A DNA stretch of 64,000 nucleotides from Muribaculaceae bacterium. Lineage in GTDB: Bacteria > Bacteroidota > Bacteroidia > Bacteroidales > Muribaculaceae. Location: positions 1 through 64,000 of the forward strand of contig JAFLUA010000011.1 in NCBI GenBank assembly GCA_022508985.1. The letters run 5' to 3'. The notes beneath the pieces are model-generated. The model was given only the letters and a program-made list of their open reading frames with translations. It was not told where the DNA came from and ran no database searches. Position 1 is the stretch's first letter; every line of letters begins with the position of its first letter. Shown in pieces: positions 52,851 to 62,092 of the stretch. The position numbers were made by a program, and so were the translations under genes.

Positions 52851-55685
52851 ATGAAACGTATTAGTATTATTCTTGCCGCCGCATTATTTACCATATTCGG
52901 GGCAAGCGCTCTTCCTGCAAAACCCGGTTACCGTACTTATACACAGCCCGATGGCACTACTATTACTCTCGAGTTGCGTGGCAACCAACATGCTCATGCT
53001 TTTTTTACCGAAGACAACGTCCCCGTACTATGCGACAACGATGGCTTCTACCGATATGCCGACGTTAGCGACAACGGCGATATTAAACTTTCGGCTATCA
53101 TCGCACGTAACCTGTCGGAGCGTACGCCCGACGAGATTGTAGCTATCAAGGACATTACCGCCGAAAAACTGCAAAATGTTTTCCAACAGCGTGTTAAGGC
53201 GAAATTCGACAACCGCCGTCGCGTAACCCCTCAGAATGGCCTGGGTCTTTTCACTGTCAACTACCCGCGCACCGGGAAAGTGCACGGCATTGTAATTCTT
53301 GTTGAATATTCCGATATAAAATTCAGCATGAAAGACCCAGCTACGTTCTTCTACAATTCTCTTAACAAAGAAGGATTTTCGGAATATGGCGCTACGGGCT
53401 CGGCTCGCGACTATTTCCTCGACCAGTCTAATGGATTGTTCGATGTAACCTTCGACGTCTATGGGCCTGTTACACTATCGCAAAATCGCAGGTATTATGG
53501 CCAAAACGATGCATGGGGCAACGATGCGCACCCCGAAGAAATGGTGATTGAAGCTACGGAATTGCTCGACGATGTAATAAATTTTGCCGATTACGATTAT
53601 GACGACGACGGCAATGTTGATAACATATATCTCATTTATGCCGGTACTGGTGAAGCCGATGGCGGCCCTTCCGACTCCGTATGGCCTCACTCTTGGGACC
53701 TTGCCTCGGCCGGTTTGAAAAATCTGAAACACGACGGCAAAAACATCTTCGGATATGCGTGCTCTAACGAGATTCAGGCTAACGATGGAATACCCGACGG
53801 TATCGGTTCGGTTTGCCACGAGTTTTCTCACGTCATGGGGTTACCCGACCTATATTCAACCGATTACGACCTCTCGGTAACACCGAGTAGTTGGGATGTT
53901 ATGGACGCGGGCTCTTACAATAATAACAGTCGTACGCCTCCCGGCTATAGCGCTTATGAGCGTAACGCCTTAGGCTGGACCGACCCAATTATTCTTTCAG
54001 AGCCCGAATCGGTAACTCTCGAAGCGATACACAAGAGTAACACTACTTATCTCATCCCGACAGAAAAAACAACCGAATTTTTCTTGATAGAAAACCGTCA
54101 GCAGGAAGGGTGGGATAAATACCTCCCCTATCACGGCATGCTCATTTGGCATATCGACTTCGTGCAATCGGTATGGGATAGCAATGTTGTAAATAACACC
54201 ACTCGCCACCAATACGTCGATATCGTCGAAGCAAACAACAATGCCAATAATAGGCAGCCTAATGCCTTGAGAGGATATCCGTTCCCCGGCACCTCAAAAA
54301 ACACTTCTTTTACCTCCGAAACCACTCCGGCTCTCGTGTCGTGGAGCGGACGACCTATCGACCTTCCGATCACCGACATAACAGAGACAGCCGACGGTCT
54401 CATTAAATTTAACGTGAAAGGCGGGCGTATCGAGCTTGATACACCCGACGCCCCCGTGGTATCTGCGAAAGACAACGGCACCTTAGAGATTACATGGCAA
54501 GCCGTTGACAAAGCAAACGACTATCTTTTAGATATCTATCAAATAATCGACAATGAAAAAACGCCATTTGGCGATTACTCGGCATTTCACACCGGCGACG
54601 TAACAGCCTACTCTGTCGACGGCGTCGAAGGTGAAACAACATACTATGTCACCATTACCGCTGCTTTTGGCCGCAACTACTCCGAGGCCTCTCCCGAAGC
54701 AGTAGTCACAACACCCTACGTCGATATTATTTACTCGGCGCCGACGGCTCTTAGCGGCGCTATGGGCGACAATGGAGTGCTTTTATCTTGGCTCCCGCTC
54801 AAGAATGCTACGGAATATCTCCTAACCATAGAAGCTGAAGCCGTAGGCGATGAACAAGAACTCACACTCGACTTTGGCTCTGACAACACCCTGTCGCTTC
54901 CCGACGGTTGGACTTGGACTGGCGAGTCTACCGATATCTACAAAAACACTTCTACCGGATACTTCGGCGAGGAGGCGCCGGCGCTTAAGTTTGCAAAAGA
55001 CGGTGTCAACCTCACATCACCGGAAATGGCCGGAGCAATCTCTAAGGTATCATTCTGGCTGAGAGGAGCTTCCGCAAATAGCATCAGCCGTTTCTATGTT
55101 GAAGGTCGCAACAATGGCGACGACACCTGGGCCGAAATATTCTCCGTTCCATCTCTTGCCTCAATCAACGGACAAGGTGCCGTTCAAGAATTTTCACCGG
55201 AAAGCGACATACGACAATTGCGATTCGTTTACGCAAAGTCTTCAGGCAATGCCGCATTCGATGACCTCAAATTAGTTGTTCCCACCCTTGTATTCAACCC
55301 CATAGAAGAATATACCGGATATAACGTGGGCCCGGCTACCGAGTACACCGCCACCATTGCCGACGGAATCTCTAAAATAAGATTTTACGTTGAAGCACAG
55401 AGCGCCGATGGGCATAAATCGAAACCTTCAAATTACGTAACAGTCGACTTGTCCGGAAACACATCTATCAACTCGGCTACTATCACTCGCAACGATGTGA
55501 GCGTTAGAGGAAACGACATCATCGTCAAGACACAGGCTCACACGGCCGTCAACGTTGTAAATATCGCCGGAGCAGTTGTTGCGAGCACAACAAGCGATGC
55601 CGATGGAGTCGCTTCATTGACTATGCCGGCTGGCTTCTACATCGTAATCAGCGGTAATTCTGCCTCAAAAATTATCGTAAAATAA
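52851..55685 (+). CDS. M6-family metalloprotease with type IX sorting domain
   Basis: This 944-aa secreted protein has a signal peptide (about 1-20, ending GASALPA). A zinc metalloprotease domain of the immune-inhibitor-A/M6 type follows, with H323-E-F-S-H327 (CHEFSHVMGLPD) and an Asp-rich, probably Ca-binding stretch DYDYDDDGNVDNIYLIYAG (about 245-263). Two Ig/fibronectin-like modules (about 530-720) and a jelly-roll-like segment come next. The C-terminal 70 residues look like a type IX sorting domain: INVVNIAGAVV-like strand, LTMPAGFYIV, then SASKIIVK. It should be exported by Sec, moved out by the Por system and attached by PorU. The likely job is breaking down extracellular protein. Confidence 0.88.
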   Translation: MKRISIILAAALFTIFGASALPAKPGYRTYTQPDGTTITLELRGNQHAHAFFTEDNVPVLCDNDGFYRYADVSDNGDIKLSAIIARNLSERTPDEIVAIKDITAEKLQNVFQQRVKAKFDNRRRVTPQNGLGLFTVNYPRTGKVHGIVILVEYSDIKFSMKDPATFFYNSLNKEGFSEYGATGSARDYFLDQSNGLFDVTFDVYGPVTLSQNRRYYGQNDAWGNDAHPEEMVIEATELLDDVINFADYDYDDDGNVDNIYLIYAGTGEADGGPSDSVWPHSWDLASAGLKNLKHDGKNIFGYACSNEIQANDGIPDGIGSVCHEFSHVMGLPDLYSTDYDLSVTPSSWDVMDAGSYNNNSRTPPGYSAYERNALGWTDPIILSEPESVTLEAIHKSNTTYLIPTEKTTEFFLIENRQQEGWDKYLPYHGMLIWHIDFVQSVWDSNVVNNTTRHQYVDIVEANNNANNRQPNALRGYPFPGTSKNTSFTSETTPALVSWSGRPIDLPITDITETADGLIKFNVKGGRIELDTPDAPVVSAKDNGTLEITWQAVDKANDYLLDIYQIIDNEKTPFGDYSAFHTGDVTAYSVDGVEGETTYYVTITAAFGRNYSEASPEAVVTTPYVDIIYSAPTALSGAMGDNGVLLSWLPLKNATEYLLTIEAEAVGDEQELTLDFGSDNTLSLPDGWTWTGESTDIYKNTSTGYFGEEAPALKFAKDGVNLTSPEMAGAISKVSFWLRGASANSISRFYVEGRNNGDDTWAEIFSVPSLASINGQGAVQEFSPESDIRQLRFVYAKSSGNAAFDDLKLVVPTLVFNPIEEYTGYNVGPATEYTATIADGISKIRFYVEAQSADGHKSKPSNYVTVDLSGNTSINSATITRNDVSVRGNDIIVKTQAHTAVNVVNIAGAVVASTTSDADGVASLTMPAGFYIVISGNSASKIIVK

Positions 55686-55730
55686 TCACACCACCGGCCG
55701 CTTCCGGCTGACTCGGTGCAGAACAATAGC

Positions 55731-55771
55731 CGCGGCTGTAGTAAGGGCTTAAGTCCTTCGCTACAGCCGCG
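55731..55771. repeat. Long stable palindrome after the M6 protease
   Basis: CGCGGCTGTAG (55731-55741) and CTACAGCCGCG (55761-55771) are a perfect 11-bp pair. The 19-bp interior, with AAGG and CCTT around CTTAAG, is itself nearly palindromic. The hairpin is GC-rich with no long T-run. It can end the protease transcript and, from the other strand, the fic transcript. It also resembles a dispersed extragenic palindrome. Confidence 0.55.
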
Positions 55772-55932
55772 AAATCTTTATACCAGACGGCACTGCAACA
55801 AAATTTATCAAAGTATCAGAAGCCTATCACATGCTTTACCTCAACTCAAAGCGCCTCTTAGATTTAGACGACAAAAGCAGGTAATCTTTTTACTAAAATT
55901 TCCGGTTCAGTATTGCCGAGTGTCGTCATTGG

Positions 55933-56994
55933 TTATTGTTTTAGCATGATATTCCACCCTCTTTTTTTTCCTTCGGGACGAATTATATATCCTTTTGCTG
56001 CAAGATTTTCTATCTGTTTTTGAATTGCAGAGCGGTTCATATTTAGTTTTTGCGCTATTGCCGTCAATGACGCGGTTGGCTCGGTTTCGAGTATTTTTAG
56101 TATACGAGACGGCGTGGTTGTTGAAAACTCAACGATTTCTCCCTCAAACCACCATTTTAATTCTCTGTTCCCGGATAAAAATTCAATCGCGTCAGAAATA
56201 TCCGCAACTAATGCATTCTCCATATAATCAGCGAAAGGCTTTATTTGTGATAGTATGGCGTGTGCGCCATCCGATGGTATGGGGCCTGTTTTGGCATCCG
56301 CCAATGCCAAAGCGTTAAGATAAGCTTGCTTTTTGTTAGATCTTATGACCAACATCGGCCATCGATGTCGACGTAAAATAAAATTCACCATCAGACGTGC
56401 AATACGCCCGTTGCCGTCTTCAAACGGGTGTATCCTGATATAACGATAATGAAACAATGCAGCAATTTGAACTGGCGTTAACACTCTCTCTTCGACAACG
56501 TGATTGTACCACTGCACTAAATCTGTCATTAGGGCCGGTGTTTCTTCTGGAGATGCATAGTCAAAGCGTTCTCCAGTTGACGTTACCACTGAATTAGGAC
56601 GTGTTTTATAACGCCCCGCATGAACCACATAACTTGTAGTTTCGCCACCCGGGAGTTTTCGATAGATAATGTAATCTTCACGAAGCATCACTTGATGCAC
56701 TTGACGAATAAAGGTCTCGGTAAGTGGGTTATCACAATCTGCTTCTCGTTCAATCATATCAAGGCAAATATTATGTGCCTTCATTTCTTCAAGGTCTTTC
56801 ATCTTAGCGGTTCCTACTATATCGCCAAGAAGAAGAAGTGACTCGGTTTGGCCGTAGGTTAGTGTATTACCCTCAATATGATTGCTATTATAGTTAAAAT
56901 CAAGCATAAACTTACGCTTCAGTCTAATTTCATCATCTTGTGAAAGAGGCTGAATCGATTGCCATTGCTTATACAAATTTTCTAATTGTGACAT
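55933..56994 (-). CDS. Class II Fic-domain AMPylator-like protein with C-terminal winged helix
   Basis: I start at the ATG at 56994 (353 aa) because the TTG at 57024 overlaps the promoter. The N-terminal inhibitory helix carries S37-N-H-I-E41-G (the (S/T)xxxE(G/N) motif of class II Fic proteins). The core has the active HPFEDGNGRIARL motif with His189. The flap region is ETTSYVVHAGRYKTRP. The C-terminal 70 residues (ILKILETEPTASLTAIAQKL, then NMNRSAIQKQIENLAAKGYI) form a winged helix-turn-helix. Fic enzymes attach AMP or other nucleotides to protein hydroxyl groups. Autoinhibition by the glutamate is expected. Operator-like palindromes upstream suggest self-regulation by the DNA-binding domain. 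Confidence 0.9.
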   Translation of the reverse strand: MSQLENLYKQWQSIQPLSQDDEIRLKRKFMLDFNYNSNHIEGNTLTYGQTESLLLLGDIVGTAKMKDLEEMKAHNICLDMIEREADCDNPLTETFIRQVHQVMLREDYIIYRKLPGGETTSYVVHAGRYKTRPNSVVTSTGERFDYASPEETPALMTDLVQWYNHVVEERVLTPVQIAALFHYRYIRIHPFEDGNGRIARLMVNFILRRHRWPMLVIRSNKKQAYLNALALADAKTGPIPSDGAHAILSQIKPFADYMENALVADISDAIEFLSGNRELKWWFEGEIVEFSTTTPSRILKILETEPTASLTAIAQKLNMNRSAIQKQIENLAAKGYIIRPEGKKRGWNIMLKQ

Positions 56995-57013
56995 AAACTT
57001 TATGATTTTAGCA

Positions 57014-57044
57014 CAAAGATACAAAATGTACCACCAACTGCCAA
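57014..57044 (-). promoter_or_regulatory. Promoter of the fic gene
   Basis: On the minus strand TTG (57044-57042) and TATCTTTG (57021-57014) are 20 bp apart, and the ATG (56994) follows. A half-site TACCACCA (57029-57036, plus strand) is within the spacer, and a full palindrome starts 3 bp upstream of the TTG. Confidence 0.7.
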
Positions 57045-57047
57045 ATA

Positions 57048-57066
57048 TACCACTAAATTAGTGGTA
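57048..57066. promoter_or_regulatory. Operator-like palindrome 1 upstream of fic
   Basis: TACCACTAA and TTAGTGGTA form a perfect 9-bp inverted repeat around one A (19 bp). It adjoins the -33 TTG of the fic promoter. It shares the TACCAC core with palindrome 2 at 57113-57133. Confidence 0.6.
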
Positions 57067-57112
57067 CAAATCAAATAAGAGCTAACAAAAAACGCACCAC
57101 CAGTAGGTAAAT

Positions 57113-57133
57113 ATACCACCTCATTGGTGGTAT
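57113..57133. promoter_or_regulatory. Operator-like palindrome 2 upstream of fic
   Basis: ATACCACC and GGTGGTAT form a perfect 8-bp inverted repeat around a 5-bp centre. Its centre is 66 bp from that of palindrome 1, a little over six helical turns, so a protein could bind both and loop or stack. Confidence 0.6.
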
Positions 57134-57197
57134 AAATCTTAATATACAAGTAAAAACTGTTTCGCGGCAAGCTGATTATCGCTTCGTCGCAGTCCTT

Positions 57198-58412
57198 TTA
57201 GGAGAGCATTGAGGCAACGCGACGAAGTGCGACAATGAAGGCATCTACTTCTTCTTCAGTATTGTAAAGCGCAAACGATGCCCTCACGGTGCCTTCTACG
57301 CCAAGGTAATCCATCAATGGTTGTGCGCAGTGATGACCGGTGCGCACTGCAATGCCTAATTGGTCGAGCAGCACACCGGTGTCGTAGTGATGCGCGTTCC
57401 CGATGAGAAACGATATTACGGCACTTTTTTCGGGGGCCGTACCAAAGATACGCAGCCCAGGTATTTCCGACATCTGCGTGGTGGCGTAACGTAGAAGACG
57501 GTGTTCATGTGCCGCTATGTTCTCCACTCCTATCGATTGCAAGTAGTCGAGAGCCTTCGACAAGGCAGCGATGCCAACATAGTCGGGCGTCCCGGCCTCA
57601 AACTTATATGGCAAATCGGCCCAGGTCGTACTACCGAAACTGACATGCCCGATCATTTCGCCACCACCCTGATAAGGCGGCATGGCATTAAGCAATTCCT
57701 TGCGTCCATAAAGTACGCCCACCCCGGTAGGGCCATACATCTTATGCGATGAGAAGGCATAAAAATCGGCTCCCAAGGCTTTAACATCGACCTTCATGTG
57801 TGCGATAGCCTGAGCACCATCAACGCACACTATAGCACCATGTCTATGCGCTATGGTCGCCATTTCTGCTATGGGATTGACCGTGCCAAGCACGTTTGAC
57901 ACCTGCGCCACCGACACTAAACGCGTGCGGTCGGTAAACATATTGCGATACGACTCGAGGTCGAGTGCGCCATTGGCATCGAGAGGCACGACCTTGATTG
58001 TAATATTTTTTTTCTGCTGCAACAATTGCCACGGCACTATATTGGAGTGGTGCTCTAAGGTCGTTATTATTATTTCATCGCCATCTGCAAGAAGCTGGCC
58101 ATACGATGAGGCCACTAAATTGATGCTCTCTGTTGTGCCACGCGTGAAGATTATTTCTTCTGTGGAATCCGCTCCGATATATGCACGCACTTTTTCGCGA
58201 GTAGCCTCCATTGCCGCCGTCGCCTCTTGTGAAAGAGTATGCACACCGCGATGCACATTAGCTTTTCCGGTATAATAGATGCGCTCGATTTCATCAACGA
58301 CACAGCGGGGAGTCTGCGTCGATGCGCCATTGTCGAAGTAGATAAGCGGCTTGCCGTTGATCTTTCGTTCTAAAATAGGGAAATCCTTTCTAAGTACATC
58401 TATATCTTTCAT
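57198..58412 (-). CDS. sufS: Cysteine desulfurase SufS
   Basis: This 404-aa PLP enzyme takes sulphur from cysteine for iron-sulphur assembly. It has the class II aminotransferase fold with IYFDNGASTQTP near the start, TRGTTESINLVASSYG and DGAQAIAHMKVDV. The PLP lysine lies in SSHKMYGPTGVG (about 225). The catalytic loop Cys is in RTGHHCAQPLMDYLG (about 358). It is the last gene of the sufB-C-D-S operon, 5 bp after sufD. No sufE or sufU is within the window. Confidence 0.96.
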   Translation of the reverse strand: MKDIDVLRKDFPILERKINGKPLIYFDNGASTQTPRCVVDEIERIYYTGKANVHRGVHTLSQEATAAMEATREKVRAYIGADSTEEIIFTRGTTESINLVASSYGQLLADGDEIIITTLEHHSNIVPWQLLQQKKNITIKVVPLDANGALDLESYRNMFTDRTRLVSVAQVSNVLGTVNPIAEMATIAHRHGAIVCVDGAQAIAHMKVDVKALGADFYAFSSHKMYGPTGVGVLYGRKELLNAMPPYQGGGEMIGHVSFGSTTWADLPYKFEAGTPDYVGIAALSKALDYLQSIGVENIAAHEHRLLRYATTQMSEIPGLRIFGTAPEKSAVISFLIGNAHHYDTGVLLDQLGIAVRTGHHCAQPLMDYLGVEGTVRASFALYNTEEEVDAFIVALRRVASMLS

Positions 58413-58417
58413 CAGAA

Positions 58418-59782
58418 TTACTGATTATCTGTATTACATACTGTCAGACATGAGTCGCATGAAGCAGCTGCACCCGACAGGCGCTTCTCAACGAGTTGGT
58501 GTATCCTCTGGCGCAACACTTCAAAAGAGATATTGTCAATCACATCTACCATAAACGCCTGTGTGAGCATCTTTCTGGCTTCTTCGAGCGAAATACCGCG
58601 CGACTGCATATAGAAGAGTGCCCTATCGTCGAGTTGCCCTGTTGTAGCACCATGGCTACACTTAACCTCATCACAGTAGATTTCGAGCTGGGGAGCCGCA
58701 ACCATACGGGCCTCATCACCTGCCAAGAGATTGCGGTTGGTCTGCGTAGCATCGGTAAATACCGCATCCTCAGCCACTATAATTTTACCGCCAAAACCGC
58801 CACGAGAATTATCGAAGAGGGCGTTTTTGAATAGTTGGCGGCTACGGCCATAGCGTGCCAAATGGGTAAGAGTAACCTTGTTGTCAACAACTTGCTCGCC
58901 TGCACTTATCGACAGACCGCTCAACGAGGTCTCGGCATTGTCACCGATAACATCGATGCTATATTCATTGCACGTGCGACCGCCATGCAGGCAGGTAGTG
59001 TTTATTGTCAGACGCGATTTCTCGTGCTGGCGCGCGTTCAGTTGCCAATATCTCCGAGAGGCATCGCTACCCTCTTCTATGTCATACAGCTCAACCGATG
59101 CCGAAGGGGCCGCCAGGACATCTATCACTTGCGAGTTAATGTGCTCAACATCGGACGTTTGCGAATGGTCGCACAGGAGCACTTTAACTTCTGAATTTTC
59201 CTCTGCTATAATTACAACCCGGCGTGCCGACAACAAGGGCATTGCCGGATTTGATATGTTTACAACCTGTATTGCCTTATCTATTTTCACATCCTTAGCC
59301 ACATGGATAAGCACACCATCGCATAGCAACAAAGCGTTGAGGGCTGCCGCCGCACCGCCTCGGTCAAGGCCATAAGCCAAAGCCTCGGCAACAAGCGGCA
59401 CCAGGTGCGCCGGTACTTTATTGAGCGAACATACAGTGAGCCCTTGTGGCATATTTCGCACCAAAGTATCGGTGAGATGGAAAGCATCGTTTGCTACTAC
59501 TGCGAGCAGGCTGCCGAGCTTGGGCACTCCACAGCGGAACGATGCCGCGGCATCAACAGGCAATTTCACTCTCTTGAGATTTACGCCATAGTCGGGAGCA
59601 AACATCTCATCGGCACTAACCCCGACAAGGCCCATAGGGTCGCGACGATAAGTGGCAATGGCGGCGTTGAGAGCCTCCTGTCCCTTAGCATTGACATCGG
59701 CTATCAAGTCGGAACTTGAAGTTCGTTGACAACTTTGGCACAAGTCGAGATACTGTCCGAAAACTTTTACTGCAGAGCTCAT
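58418..59782 (-). CDS. sufD: Iron-sulphur assembly protein SufD
   Basis: This 454-aa protein is the SufB partner in the SufBC2D scaffold. Its C-terminal half is the conserved beta-helix, with NTTCLHGGRTCNEYSIDVIG, ATQTNRNLLAGDEARMVAAP, EIYCDEVKCSHGATTGQLDD and LFYMQSRGISLEEARKMLTQ. The N-terminal half is divergent as usual. The His in KCSHGATTG matches the conserved SufD histidine. It overlaps sufC by 4 bp. Confidence 0.95.
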   Translation of the reverse strand: MSSAVKVFGQYLDLCQSCQRTSSSDLIADVNAKGQEALNAAIATYRRDPMGLVGVSADEMFAPDYGVNLKRVKLPVDAAASFRCGVPKLGSLLAVVANDAFHLTDTLVRNMPQGLTVCSLNKVPAHLVPLVAEALAYGLDRGGAAAALNALLLCDGVLIHVAKDVKIDKAIQVVNISNPAMPLLSARRVVIIAEENSEVKVLLCDHSQTSDVEHINSQVIDVLAAPSASVELYDIEEGSDASRRYWQLNARQHEKSRLTINTTCLHGGRTCNEYSIDVIGDNAETSLSGLSISAGEQVVDNKVTLTHLARYGRSRQLFKNALFDNSRGGFGGKIIVAEDAVFTDATQTNRNLLAGDEARMVAAPQLEIYCDEVKCSHGATTGQLDDRALFYMQSRGISLEEARKMLTQAFMVDVIDNISFEVLRQRIHQLVEKRLSGAAASCDSCLTVCNTDNQ

Positions 59783-60546
59783 TGATTGTCTACTTGCTGC
59801 TTAATCCAATCATAGCCTTTCTCTTCCAGCTCGAGTGCCAATTCAGGACCGCCGGAATAAACTATGCGTCCTTTGTATAAAATATGCACAAAGTCGGGCT
59901 TGATATAATCGAGAAGACGTTGATAGTGAGTAATAACTATCGTTGCATTGCTTTCATTGCGCAGTTTGTTAACGCCCCCGGCGACAACACGCAAGGCATC
60001 AATATCGAGGCCCGAATCCGTCTCATCGAGAATCGACAGCTTGGGCTCAAGAACGGCCATCTGAAAGATTTCATTACGTTTTTTCTCACCGCCGGAAAAA
60101 CCTTCGTTTACCGAGCGCGAGGCCAGTTTGTTATCGAGTTCGACAATGGCACGTTTCTGCCTCATCATCTTCAAGAAATCGCCGGCCGACAAGGGTTCTT
60201 CATTGAAATACTTACGCTTAGCATTCACTGCGGCGCGCATAAAATTAACCATTGTAACGCCCGGTATCTCAACAGGATATTGAAAAGAAAGGAACAAGCC
60301 CTCATGGCTGCGGTCTTCCGGCGAGAGTGATAGCAAATCTACGCCATGAAATATGGCATCGCCGCTTGTTACGGTAAAACGCGGGTCGCCGGCAAGGACT
60401 CCCGACAGAGTACTTTTTCCGGAGCCGTTGGGGCCCATTATAGCGTGAACCTCGCCGGGACGGACTGTAAGATTTATACCTTTCAAAATCTCCTTACCGT
60501 CGATTCCGGCCCTAAGGTCGGAAACCTTCAATAAAACATCGCTCAT
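59779..60546 (-). CDS. sufC: Iron-sulphur assembly ATPase SufC
   Basis: This ABC-type ATPase drives shape change in the SufBC2D complex; it is not a transporter. Walker A MGPNGSGKST (about 37-46), the Q loop in SFQYPVEIPG, the signature SGGEKKRNEIFQ (about 151-162) and Walker B LSILDETDSGLDIDAL (about 167-182) are all clear. I use the ATG at 60546, which sets the N-terminus just before LLKVSDLRAG. An ATG at 60570 would add eight residues (MTMLSNKD). The 3' end overlaps sufD by 4 bp (ATGA). Confidence 0.96.
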   Translation of the reverse strand: MSDVLLKVSDLRAGIDGKEILKGINLTVRPGEVHAIMGPNGSGKSTLSGVLAGDPRFTVTSGDAIFHGVDLLSLSPEDRSHEGLFLSFQYPVEIPGVTMVNFMRAAVNAKRKYFNEEPLSAGDFLKMMRQKRAIVELDNKLASRSVNEGFSGGEKKRNEIFQMAVLEPKLSILDETDSGLDIDALRVVAGGVNKLRNESNATIVITHYQRLLDYIKPDFVHILYKGRIVYSGGPELALELEEKGYDWIKQQVDNQ

Positions 60547-60582
60547 ATCTTTATTTGAAAGCATAGTCATTTATATATAGTG

Positions 60583-62058
60583 TCACCCGACAGCACCTTC
60601 GAGCGTTAGCGACAGGAGTTTCTGCGCCTCTACGGCAAATTCCATCGGCAGCTTATTCATAACCTCTTTAGCATATCCGTTAACAATGAGAGCGACGGCC
60701 TCTTCGGTGGGTATGCCGCGTTGGTTGCAATAGAAAATTTGCTGTTCAGAAATCTTCGATGTCGTAGCTTCATGCTCAACCACAGCTGTGGGATTAGCAA
60801 CATCAATAACAGGGAAAGTGTGTGCCCCGCATGTGTCGCTTAGAAGCAAAGAATCGCATTGAGTATAATTACGGACACCAACGGCATCTTTTGTCACTTT
60901 AACAAGGCCACGGTAGCTGTTTTGGCTACGGCCGGCCGAAATGCCTTTCGATACTATCGTAGAACGTGTATTCGAGCCTGTATGAATCATCTTAGTGCCG
61001 GTATCGGCCTGTTGGCGGTTATTGGTAACTGCCACGGAATAAAACTCACCGACAGCACCTTCTCCGGCTAATATACACGAAGGATATTTCCATGTTATTG
61101 CCGACCCTGTTTCGACTTGCGTCCACGACAATTTAGAATAATCGCCACGGCATAGGCCGCGCTTCGTTACAAAATTGTAGACACCGCCACGACCTTCTGC
61201 ATCACCCGCATACCAATTTTGCACCGTGGAATATTTTACCTCGGCACGCTCTTCAACAATAATTTCTACAATTGCGGCATGCAACTGATTCTCGTCGCGC
61301 ATAGGCGCCGTACATCCCTCTAAATAACTCACATAGCTGTCATCATCTGCTACAATTAAGGTGCGCTCAAACTGCCCTGTCCCAGCCGCATTTATACGGA
61401 AATACGTCGATAGTTCCATGGGACAACGCACCCCTTTGGGGATATAGACAAACGAGCCGTCGGAGAAGACAGCCGAGTTGAGTGCTGCATAGAAATTGTC
61501 GCGATAACTTACCACCTTGCCGAGATATTTACGCACAAGGTCGGGATATTCTTTTACGGCCTCACTGAACGAACAAAATATAATACCTAATTCGGCAAGA
61601 CGCTCACGATGCGTCGTTTTCACCGACACCGAATCCATAACGGCATCGACAGCCATACCCGACAAGGCTTTTTGTTCCTCTATAGGAATGCCCAGGCGGT
61701 TGAAAGTATCGATAAGAGCGGGATCGACTTCATCGAGGCTCGTCGGCGTTTTTTTTGCCTTAGGCGCAGCATAGTAGCTTATAGCCTGAAAATCGATAGG
61801 CGGTATCTCGAGATGGGCCCAATCGGGAAGCTCGAGCGACTGCCAATGGCGAAACGCTTTCAGGCGAAAATCGAGTAGCCACTCAGGTTCGTTTTTCTTT
61901 TTCGAAATAAGCCTCACGACGTCTTCATTGAGGCCGGCGGGTATTATATCAGTGTCGATATCAGAACTGAACCCATATTTATATTCGCCGGTGGTAGCGC
62001 GCGACAAGGCATCGCTATCATTATCTAACGGCTTTATATTACTATTGGAATCAATCAC
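60583..62058 (-). CDS. sufB: Iron-sulphur assembly protein SufB
   Basis: This protein builds the nascent cluster on the SufBC2D scaffold. It has [36 protein letters not shown] and [20 protein letters not shown]. The conserved Cys lies in [20 protein letters not shown], with [11 protein letters not shown] nearby, and the C-terminal half has [16 protein letters not shown] and [15 protein letters not shown]. No ATG precedes the conserved core. The only candidates are GTG at 62058 (491 aa, used here) or TTG at 62079 (498 aa). The weak start may lower its synthesis relative to sufC/D. It lies downstream of cvpA by 35 bp and probably shares its transcript. Confidence 0.95.
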   Translation of the reverse strand: MIDSNSNIKPLDNDSDALSRATTGEYKYGFSSDIDTDIIPAGLNEDVVRLISKKKNEPEWLLDFRLKAFRHWQSLELPDWAHLEIPPIDFQAISYYAAPKAKKTPTSLDEVDPALIDTFNRLGIPIEEQKALSGMAVDAVMDSVSVKTTHRERLAELGIIFCSFSEAVKEYPDLVRKYLGKVVSYRDNFYAALNSAVFSDGSFVYIPKGVRCPMELSTYFRINAAGTGQFERTLIVADDDSYVSYLEGCTAPMRDENQLHAAIVEIIVEERAEVKYSTVQNWYAGDAEGRGGVYNFVTKRGLCRGDYSKLSWTQVETGSAITWKYPSCILAGEGAVGEFYSVAVTNNRQQADTGTKMIHTGSNTRSTIVSKGISAGRSQNSYRGLVKVTKDAVGVRNYTQCDSLLLSDTCGAHTFPVIDVANPTAVVEHEATTSKISEQQIFYCNQRGIPTEEAVALIVNGYAKEVMNKLPMEFAVEAQKLLSLTLEGAVG

Positions 62059-62092
62059 TTTTTCGAGTGTTAAGCACAATCTTTAAGCTCTA

